Assembly: GCA_045640165.1 (NCBI GenBank)
Contig: JAZUEK010000031.1
Coordinates: forward strand, 1 to 18,749
Length of the DNA: 18,749 nt
Reading direction: 5' to 3'
From: RGIG426 sp045640165
GTDB taxonomy: Bacteria > Bacillota > Clostridia > Oscillospirales > Acutalibacteraceae
The position numbers were made by a program, and so were the translations under genes. Each line of letters starts with the position of its first letter. Position 1 is the first letter of the stretch. A model generated the notes under the pieces. The model worked only from the letters and a program-made list of their open reading frames with translations, searched no databases and was not told the origin of the DNA. Shown piece by piece: positions 7,284-14,800 of the stretch.

Positions 7284-8089
7284 AAACCCTCTCGAAAGTG
7301 TATAACGCACTGATTTTCGCCTTTCTTTACGCCCCCATCGTGGTGCTGATTGTGTTCTCGTTTAACAGCACGTCCTCGCGTGTCAAATGGAACGGATTTT
7401 CTCTGCGTTGGTACGAAAAACTGTTCGGCAACGCCGAAATCCTCGACTGCTTAAAGGTCACGCTCGAAATCGCGTTGCTCTCTGCCCTCATCGCCACCGT
7501 CATCGGTGTGTTGTCCGCACTCGGCATCTTTGCGATGAACGGCAAACTCCGCAAAACCTTTTTGGCGGTCAACAATATCCCGATGGTCAACCCCGAAATC
7601 GTCACCGGCATCTCACTGATGCTGCTTTTCGTGTTCATCTACCGCTCGGTGGGCCTGCTTCAGCCCGGTTTCACCACCCTGCTCATCGCGCACATCACGT
7701 TTAACATTCCCTACGTCATTTTGCAAGTGATGCCGAAACTGCGGCAACTCGACCCACGCCTCTACGAAGCGGCGCTGGACCTCGGTTGTCCGCCCACTCG
7801 TGCGTTTTGCAAAGTGGTGTTGCCCGAAATCGTTCCCGGCGTTTTGACCGGCGCGCTGATGGCATTCACCATGTCGCTCGACGATTTTGTGATTAGTTAC
7901 TTCAACTCCGGCTCGTCGGCACAGACGCTGTCGGTGCTCATCTACAACATGACCAAAAAGCCGATTACGCCCGAAATCAACGCACTTTCCACGCTGATGT
8001 TCGGCAGTATTATGGTGTTGCTTCTGGTCATCAACATCCGCCAAATCAAGGAAATTGATACAAAGAAAATCCGTCACAGAGACCAATAA
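7280..8089 (+). CDS. potC: Spermidine/putrescine ABC transporter permease
   Basis: Second permease subunit, pairing with PotB to form the membrane channel. The 269 residues contain about six hydrophobic segments, beginning with LIFAFLYAPIVVLIVFSFN (11-29), and the EAA loop EAALDLGCPPTRAFCKVVLP (163-182). SLDDFVISYFNSGSSAQTL near residue 200 is typical of PotC. The ATG at 7280 overlaps the potB stop (ATGA) and is preceded by GGAGGG with a 9-base gap. A short gap of 19 bases separates it from potD. Confidence 0.94.
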   Translation: MKTLSKVYNALIFAFLYAPIVVLIVFSFNSTSSRVKWNGFSLRWYEKLFGNAEILDCLKVTLEIALLSALIATVIGVLSALGIFAMNGKLRKTFLAVNNIPMVNPEIVTGISLMLLFVFIYRSVGLLQPGFTTLLIAHITFNIPYVILQVMPKLRQLDPRLYEAALDLGCPPTRAFCKVVLPEIVPGVLTGALMAFTMSLDDFVISYFNSGSSAQTLSVLIYNMTKKPITPEINALSTLMFGSIMVLLLVINIRQIKEIDTKKIRHRDQ

Positions 8090-8108
8090 TTCAAAGGGGG
8101 TCATTGTA

Positions 8109-9221
8109 TTGAAAAAATTTCTCTCTCTCCTGCTCTGCCTCGCCTGTGTGTTGGTGTTTGCCGGCTGTAACGGCGGCACGAACAGCGACAGCGACGCGTG
8201 GGACTACACAACCGAGCCGAAACACGAGCTCACCGGCGTGACGCTCAACGTCTACAACTGGGGCGAATACATCGACGACGAAGTGTTGGACGTCAATGCG
8301 GCATTTACCTATCTCACCGGTATCGAGGTCAACTACAAAACGTTCGAAAACAACGAGGCGATGTACGCGATTTTGAGCTCCGGCGCCGCGGAATACGACG
8401 TGGTGTGCCCCTCCGACTATATGATGGGCAAAATGATCTCCGACGGGATGATGAAAAAGCTCAACTTCGACAACATCCCGAACTACCAGTATATCGGCGA
8501 AGAATACAAGAATCTCTCCTATGACCCCAAAAACGAATACTCCGTTCCCTACACCTGGGGCACGGTCGGTATTTTCTATAACTCCAACTACGTCTCCGAC
8601 GAGGATGCACAGCAAAACTGGGACGTGCTGTGGAACGAGAAATACAAAGGCAAAATTTTGATGTTCGACAATCCGCGCGACGCGTTTATGATTGCGCTTC
8701 AAAAACTCGGCTACTCGATGAATACCACGAATGAAAAAGAGTGGAACGAAGCGTATGACCTGCTCGCAAAACAAAAACCGCTCCTCAACCAATACGTCAA
8801 CGACGGCGTCTACGATATGATGACCGGCGAAGAGGCGTGGATTGCGCCGTATTACGCAGGCGATGCCAACATTATGATTTACGGCGATGCCGGCAACGAG
8901 GCGATTAAGTTCTATATCCCCGAAGACGGCACCAACTTCTTCGTGGATGCGTGGGGCGTTCTCGCGAACAGCAAACACCCGGACGAAGCGGAAGCGTATA
9001 TCAACTTCCTCTGCCGCACCGAAGTTGCCAAAGCCAACGCGGAATACATCGGCTACTCCACGCCGCACGTGGAAGCGCGCAAAGTGCTTGATCCGGAAGT
9101 CGGCGAAAACCCCTATTTCTATCCGCCGGAAAACGTGATGAAAAACACCGATATGTACCTGCAACTGGACGACGCCACCAACAAAATCCAATCGGATTTG
9201 TGGCTGAAACTGCGCCAGTAA
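8109..9221 (+). CDS. potD: Spermidine/putrescine-binding lipoprotein
   Basis: Extracytoplasmic substrate-binding protein that hands polyamines to PotBC. From the TTG at 8109 the product is 370 residues: a lipoprotein signal MKKFLSLLLCLACVLVFAGC with lipobox VFAGC and lipidated Cys20, then the PotD/PotF-type start of the mature domain, LNVYNWGEYIDDEVL. CPSDYMMGKMI and PYTWGTVGIFYNSNY match binding-cleft segments of this family. TTG 8109 is chosen because it lies 8 bases after AAAGGGGG (8093-8100) and directly starts the signal peptide; upstream in-frame codons belong to the end of potC. Putrescine versus spermidine preference cannot be read from the sequence. Confidence 0.93.
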   Translation: MKKFLSLLLCLACVLVFAGCNGGTNSDSDAWDYTTEPKHELTGVTLNVYNWGEYIDDEVLDVNAAFTYLTGIEVNYKTFENNEAMYAILSSGAAEYDVVCPSDYMMGKMISDGMMKKLNFDNIPNYQYIGEEYKNLSYDPKNEYSVPYTWGTVGIFYNSNYVSDEDAQQNWDVLWNEKYKGKILMFDNPRDAFMIALQKLGYSMNTTNEKEWNEAYDLLAKQKPLLNQYVNDGVYDMMTGEEAWIAPYYAGDANIMIYGDAGNEAIKFYIPEDGTNFFVDAWGVLANSKHPDEAEAYINFLCRTEVAKANAEYIGYSTPHVEARKVLDPEVGENPYFYPPENVMKNTDMYLQLDDATNKIQSDLWLKLRQ

Positions 9222-9240
9222 TCGAAAAGGAGATGCTCGT

Positions 9241-10116
9241 ATGCTAACCACCCTCAAAAACGAAACCACTACCGTTACCATTTCCTCGCTCGGTGCCGAG
9301 ATGCAATCGTTTGTGTCCGGCGGCATCGACTATCTGTGGAACGGCGACCCTGCCTACTGGACCGGTCGCGCGCCGCATCTGTTCCCCATTGTCGGCGGAC
9401 TCAGAAACGGCAAAGCCACCTCCGACGGCGGCGATATCACCTGCCAAAAACACGGCTTTGTCCGTAAAAGCGAACTGACCCTCGTGGAAGCGGACGACGA
9501 AAACGCCACCTACGCGCTGTACGCGAACGACGAGACGCGTGCCGTGTATCCGTATGATTTTGCGTTTTTCGTAAAATATCATTTGTCCGGCACGTCCCTC
9601 AAAGTTACCTACGAAGTGCACAACACCGGCGACAAGCCCCTGCCGTTTTGCATCGGCGGTCACCCCGGCTTCCGCGTGCCGCTGACGGCGGAGGATTGCT
9701 TCGAGGATTACTGCATCGAACTGGAACGCAAAGAGACCCTCGACTGTCCGCAGGTGGATATGTCCGCGGCGCTCATCAACGACCGCATCCGCAACCGCGT
9801 GCTCACCGACAACAACAAGTTGACCTTAAACCACGTGATGTTCCGCGGCGACGCGCTCATCTTCGACCGCCTGCAATCCCGTGTCATTCGACTCTATTCC
9901 CAAAAAACCGGCCACGGCGTGGATATGAACTTCGAGAGCTTCCCCTTCGTCGCCGTGTGGACGCCGGTGGAAGACAGCCCGTTCGTCTGCTTGGAACCGT
10001 GGAACGGTATGGCGACCTGTGTCACCGAGGACGACGTGTTCGAGCATAAAATCGGCGCGGAAATCCTGCCTGCCGGCGAAAAGAGCGTCTACAACTTCAC
10101 TCTGTCCGTCTATTAA
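9241..10116 (+). CDS. Aldose 1-epimerase (galactose mutarotase) family protein
   Basis: Cytoplasmic member of the galactose-mutarotase-like fold; such enzymes interconvert alpha and beta anomers of sugars. The 291-residue protein carries APHLFPIVGGLRNGK, QKHGFVRKSEL (His71), CIGGHPGFRVPL (His141, the expected acid) and FVCLEPWNGM (Glu252, the expected base). It resembles the LacX/YeaD-like branch more than classical GalM, so the substrate is open and no symbol is given. The ATG at 9241 follows AAAAGGAG by 8 bases. It sits 19 bases after potD with no terminator between, so it is probably the last gene of the pot operon, an odd partner for a polyamine importer. Confidence 0.88.
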   Translation: MLTTLKNETTTVTISSLGAEMQSFVSGGIDYLWNGDPAYWTGRAPHLFPIVGGLRNGKATSDGGDITCQKHGFVRKSELTLVEADDENATYALYANDETRAVYPYDFAFFVKYHLSGTSLKVTYEVHNTGDKPLPFCIGGHPGFRVPLTAEDCFEDYCIELERKETLDCPQVDMSAALINDRIRNRVLTDNNKLTLNHVMFRGDALIFDRLQSRVIRLYSQKTGHGVDMNFESFPFVAVWTPVEDSPFVCLEPWNGMATCVTEDDVFEHKIGAEILPAGEKSVYNFTLSVY

Positions 10117-10117
10117 G

Positions 10118-10136
10118 CGAAAAACGCCGTTTTTCG
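10118..10136 (+). repeat. Small inverted repeat just after the epimerase gene
   Basis: CGAAAAAC (10118-10125) pairs with GTTTTTCG (10129-10136) around a GCC loop. It has no T-run after it on the plus strand. It may be a minor 3' hairpin; the main stop is the larger hairpin about 60 bases further on. Confidence 0.4.
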
Positions 10137-10186
10137 GGCTTTTGCCGAAAACGACAACTTTCCCACGAAACGAAAATAAACGCAAA

Positions 10187-10221
10187 AAACCGCCCGTATT
10201 CGCAAGAATACGGGCGGGTTT
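10187..10221. terminator. Bidirectional terminator between convergent operons
   Basis: CCGCCCGTATTC (10190-10201) pairs with GAATACGGGCGG (10206-10217) across a GCAA (GNRA) tetraloop. After one bulged G the stem continues as AAA/TTT. T-rich sequence follows on the plus strand and the A-run at 10184-10189 serves the minus strand. It lies 70 bases after the epimerase stop and 5 bases beyond the stop of the minus-strand gene. Confidence 0.9.
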
Positions 10222-10225
10222 CATT

Positions 10226-11002
10226 TTATTCTTCGGGTTTGTCGGCGTTTTCGTCGGATTTAGCGGAAAGCGCCGCGTTCTGTTCGTCCATCGCAGCTTG
10301 CAGTTTCGCCATTTTCGCTTCAAGCTTTTGTTTTTGCTTCGCTTGCTTTTTGGCGGCGGCAAGCGCCTTTTTCTTTTCCTTGTAGGCTTTCTTTTCCTCT
10401 TTGGTCGCGTCTTTGTCGAGAGGCTTTTCCTCGGGCGTCTCGCCGTCGGGCGTTTCTTCCGGCTCCGGCTCGGGCAAATCGAGGCGCTCCACGTCAAAGG
10501 TCAAGAAACGGCTCCACTTCCAAAACGCGTGCGCCGCATTAAGATGAGCCATCAACGTCCGCGCGGTCACGACCGTGATTTCTACCGCGTCTTCTTCCTC
10601 TACAAAATCCAAAAGCAACACCGACGGATTGTAGAGAATCGGCGCGTAAAACGTCGCAATTTTGTCCGGCTCAGACTCCAAAAGCACACGTCGACCCAAA
10701 TTTTGAAGCGCGCTGTCGCCGTCCTCAAACAGTTTTTTCGCCAACTGTTTTTTCTTGGTGTCGCCGTTTTTGCGGTTCTTTTTCCGTTCGGCTTTGGAGA
10801 GCGCCTCCTCCACCTCTTCGTCCTCGGCGACGCGATAGCGACGGGTAATAACGGACACGCCGAACAGGCGCGCCATCGTCGTCCCGTTAAAGGTGCCGAG
10901 CGTCCGCATTTTCACCGATTCTCGCGCTGCGACAATACAGTTGTCGCGGTAGGCGATGTAGCCGAGCAGAATGCGGCGTATTTCTTTTTTTAAATCATCC
11001 AT
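10226..11002 (-). CDS. Hypothetical charged cytoplasmic protein with Lys/Ala/Glu-rich tail
   Basis: I do not recognise a family. The 258-residue product has no signal peptide and no membrane segment. Residues 1-165 look folded: a helical start (MDDLKKEIRRILLGYIAYRD), a short charged insert with KKNRKNGDTKKK near 75-86, then a hydrophobic part with ILYNPSVLLLDFVEEEDAVE and RTLMAHLNAAHAFWKWSRF. From about residue 170 it becomes low complexity: a Pro/Glu stretch, then a Lys/Ala-rich segment (KKALAAAKKQAKQKQKLEAK) likely to form a long helix or coiled coil, ending in an acidic tail. It is the last gene of the minus-strand block, 48 bases after its neighbour, with a weak GAGAG-type ribosome site and the convergent terminator directly behind it. 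Confidence 0.75.
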   Translation of the reverse strand: MDDLKKEIRRILLGYIAYRDNCIVAARESVKMRTLGTFNGTTMARLFGVSVITRRYRVAEDEEVEEALSKAERKKNRKNGDTKKKQLAKKLFEDGDSALQNLGRRVLLESEPDKIATFYAPILYNPSVLLLDFVEEEDAVEITVVTARTLMAHLNAAHAFWKWSRFLTFDVERLDLPEPEPEETPDGETPEEKPLDKDATKEEKKAYKEKKKALAAAKKQAKQKQKLEAKMAKLQAAMDEQNAALSAKSDENADKPEE

Positions 11003-11050
11003 AATCGGCTCTCTCTTTTCTGAAAACTTGCGTGCGCTGTGCGATCGGTC

Positions 11051-11821
11051 TTACTCCGCTTGTGCAGGAAGCGTTATCCACTCGTAAGAGAGCGGCGAAA
11101 ATCCGGTTGCGGCGTCGTATTTCATCTCCAACTGCAACGCTTCTCCGTGGACGCGATCCATCACGAAAATCAACGCGTTTTCGTTTCCTCTGCAAGTCAC
11201 TTTATATTGCGCCAGTGAACAATCATCCGCAGAATCCGTCGTGCCGGTCGGCTGGGTGTCACAACGCACGCCGAAAGCCTGACCGCGCGTCACAACAAAA
11301 TCCCACGCGGCATTCGGTTGTCCTATAACAGTTACAAGGCAGGTTCCGTCGCTCATCATATGAACGGAATACGGAGCCTCGTCATCCTTTTTCGCTGTGG
11401 GAATGTCCGCATGATTCTGGCCCACGTAGCTAACCGTATCCCCGTTCACCGCTACGTCAAGGGAAATCTGGCTACGCACTTCCGGAACACCCTCGGTGGT
11501 CCGCAACGAGAACGTCAAACGGGAAGAACCGGACATCAGCGGTTTCACCAAAAAGCGCGTCTCGTTCTTTCCGGCTTTTTCGACAACCGCCGTTACGGTA
11601 CCGTTACCGTAATCGGTCACCACCCATGCGCAATCCTTTTCTCCGCCCTGAATCGTCACTAGCAGGTTTTCGCCCTGCTGGGTCACGGTACACGGATAGG
11701 TCACGTCCGGGTCAGGTTCGTTGAGCGGCGTTTTTTCCGGCGTACACAGCCACAGAATCAAAAGCACCAACGCCAGCACCAACACAATGCCGAGGATGAT
11801 AAACAACGTTTTCTTTTTCAC
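11051..11821 (-). CDS. Membrane-anchored protein with two similar extracytoplasmic halves
   Basis: No family recognised. The 256-residue protein begins with MKKKTLF and one hydrophobic segment (about residues 5-26) that should anchor it with the rest outside; Cys26 lacks a good lipobox context. Two beta-rich halves look alike: residues 41-126 (GENLLVTIQGG, CAWVVTDYGNGTVTAV, ETRFLVKPLMSGSSRLTFSL) and 150-235 (DGTCLVTVIGQ, AAWDFVVTRGQAFGVRC, QYKVTCRGNENALIFVM). Each shows the order L-V-T-I/V, then A-W-x-V-V-T, then a strand pair. The start is GTG at 11819-11821, set by a perfect AGGAGG (11830-11835) with 8-base spacing. It lies 45 bases after the giant exoprotein gene with no terminator visible between them. 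Confidence 0.8.
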   Translation of the reverse strand: MKKKTLFIILGIVLVLALVLLILWLCTPEKTPLNEPDPDVTYPCTVTQQGENLLVTIQGGEKDCAWVVTDYGNGTVTAVVEKAGKNETRFLVKPLMSGSSRLTFSLRTTEGVPEVRSQISLDVAVNGDTVSYVGQNHADIPTAKKDDEAPYSVHMMSDGTCLVTVIGQPNAAWDFVVTRGQAFGVRCDTQPTGTTDSADDCSLAQYKVTCRGNENALIFVMDRVHGEALQLEMKYDAATGFSPLSYEWITLPAQAE

Positions 11822-11866
11822 TGATAGGTCCTCCTAACGTGGGTGGAATGCGCAATCGAACGGGCA

Positions 11867-14800
11867 TTACTCCGCCGTTGTAGTCGTGGTCGTTTCGGTT
11901 GTGCTCGTCTCAGTCGGCTCCGTCGAAGTGGTTTCTTCCGTCGAAGTCGTTTGCGTGGTCGAAGTCGTTTGCGCAGGAGCCGTCACCGTGTCTTCCGGAG
12001 TAACGCAAATCTCCACAATCGCTTTGCTTGCCTCGTTCTCTTCCGATTCAATGAGCACACGATACGTTTCCGTTGCGCCCGTCAAGTTTTTCGGCGTTTC
12101 AAAAACAATCTGACCGTCGCCCTGCTTAAAGCAGCTGACCTCCGCAGTGGCGCCGCTCACCACCTTCACAGCCGACACAAAGTAGCCGTAACCGGCAAGA
12201 GAACCGGAAAGGGTCGGCTTAATCGTAACCTGATCGCCCGAATGGACGAGCACCGAGCTTCTTCCTTGGGAATCGCTGTTCACCGTAGAAGATTTCTTCG
12301 TCTGGCTGTTATAGAAACTCGTCTTGGTCGAGATAGAAATGTTGCAAAGGTTGATGGTACGCGGCTCCCCTTCGCGAATAATCGCGTCAGACAGCGTTCT
12401 CTCCGCCACACGGGAATTCCCGTTGACCACAGAACGCACCGTCAACGTATCGATACCCCACGCCGCACGACTGTACGCGCCTTTCGCATACGGTTCAATC
12501 GTCACGTAACGGATTTCGCCGAAGTTCTTAATGAAGAAGCGGAACGTCGCCGTCTTCTTCGATTCCGTCGCGCCGCTAATCAGATACTTCCGCGCATCGT
12601 CAATCGTCATCGTACGCGTCTGTTTGCCGTCCTGGCTGACGTAGCCCACCGTCAGACGAATCGGGTCAGAGGTGGACGTGCTGATAACGTCCGTGCTCGG
12701 CGCCGTAACAACGCTCAGCTCAATCGGCACCACGTTGACGTCGGTCACGCTCATAATCACAGGCGTCGCCGAAAGTTTCTGCGCTCCGGCAAAGTTATAC
12801 CACGCCGTCGGCTCTTGCGTGGCGCCCGACAGCGAATAACAACCCACCGTCATACCGTCAATCGATGCGGAAACAACGCCGGTCGAAGCGATAATAACAC
12901 CGGTAATTTCTTTCACATTGGCCAAATAGAACGGAATTTCCGCCACCATACCCGGACGCACCGCCGAATACGGTTCTTCTTGAATCGTCTCACCGCCGTC
13001 TTCCGTTTGGATGACTTTCTTTTCTTTTACATCTGTCAGGAAGATATACGGCGAGTTGTATTCTTTACCGGTAGGATCGCCTTTCAGCTTATAGCGCAAC
13101 GCCACAGCAACATCGCTCTTCTCCGCCATCAAGCCGCTGGCGACCGTGTCTTTGCCGAACAGGATGCTGACAACCTGTTTCTCATCCGAACGCGACAATC
13201 CGTTGTCCGGTGTGCGCGACGAACCGTCATACACGTTGATAGGATCGGTGGTTCCCGTCGCGTGGAAGTCCATGTAATAGGAACTGATGACAACGCCGGA
13301 ACGCACGTGCTGGACAATCGCGTGGTCCACCAAGGCGCTCACTTTTGTCATGCTGGGCACGCTTAACGTCAGCTTGTTGAGCGAACGGAATCCATAGGTC
13401 GTAACGCCGTTGGCGTAAAACACCTTGTTTACGCTGTCATAGTTCATACCGGTCAGCGTCAAATCCATCGGTTTATCGCCGTCTCTGACAGTGTAGTTCA
13501 TAACCGCTTTGAGGTCATACACTTGACTGGATTTTCCGCCCGAATATTTAAACGGAGACTGCGCATTCTCCGCCATATAGACGCAAAGATTCAGCGTGTC
13601 GTTCCGGTTATCCGGCTCACGGGTAATCGTGGAAGTCCAGCCGTTTTCACTTTCTTCGTTCTTAATGGTGTTGGCCGTAAAGTTGATAATCGGCAAGGTT
13701 TTTTCCGTTTTGTCGCTCGCGACAGTCATATGGTAAACATCACTGGCGCCACTGGCAATCAACGACACCTGGCTCGGCGTATGGCGTTGGTACTCGCCGA
13801 CGCTGTTCAAACGCAGCGTGCCGTTTTGCAGAAGCTGATACACCGACACGTCTTTGATGGTCCAAACGGTTCCTTTGACGCCGCGCACCTTTAATTCGAT
13901 ACTCTGAACCGAGGTGACGTCCGTCAAGTTCACAAAGAAGCGGTCGGTATGGCCACCACGCCACATAAAGTTGGTGTCGCTCACGGCACAAGCCGTTTCT
14001 TCACCGTTTTCGTCCGTATATTTAGCAGAGAGATCGCCGCCTTTCGACGTATAGTTCGCGGTCTGCCCGTTATACTCATACATTCTCTTAACGACGTCAA
14101 TATTCTTGGTCCGTTGACCCTCGTTGGTGTCGTACAACACCGTAGCGGTCACCGTACCCTCCAACTGCAGCTCTTCCTGCGTATAGGGCGAATTGTACTC
14201 CTCGTCGGTATCGCCGTAGTAGTCGGTGGTAATCGCGAACATCAGGTTCGTGCTGACACCCTTGCTGGTGGTGGTAAACTCGCGCACCAATTCCTTGGCA
14301 CTGCGGCCCGTAAGACCCGACGCCGTATTCTTCGGCGCGTTGTCGCGATAGTCAATCTTAATCCAGCCGACGTTGTCAAATTTCCACGCAGTCGAAGCAA
14401 TCGCCGAGCTCATTTTCGACACCGTGATATTCTGGATATTCAGTTTATCGAAAATATCCGTGTTCTCGTTTGCGTCCGAATCGTCCGGCAAAATACGAAT
14501 GGCGGTCAAATCGCCGTAATCCTGGTTCGTAGAAATGCTAAACGTTTCCTCTTCGCCGGCACGGAAGCCGTCAGCCGTCAACTGCTGGTTGGCGAGCACA
14601 AAGGCACTGCTGCCGTTTTGGAACACCAACTGGAAGTAGAACAAGTTGTTCGAACCGGTATCGCCGTCCTGCTCAGAGGCGGATTCGTTACCGGCCACTT
14701 GCACCGACACCTCATAGGTGGCGCGAGTACGGTTAAAGCCCAAATCTTGCAGAGCCTCTTTATAGGTCATGGAATTTTTCAGCTTATTCCAGTCGGTTTC

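Noticed and set aside
8091..9326. 411-aa minus-strand open frame over potD
   Set aside because: Antisense shadow of potD; composition is rich in Val, Phe, His and Arg as expected from reversed codons, with no ribosome binding site of note.
11843..13366. 507-aa plus-strand open frame opposite the 3' part of the giant gene
   Set aside because: Arg/His-rich translation typical of an antisense shadow; the minus-strand protein has a signal peptide, repeats and a proper ribosome site.
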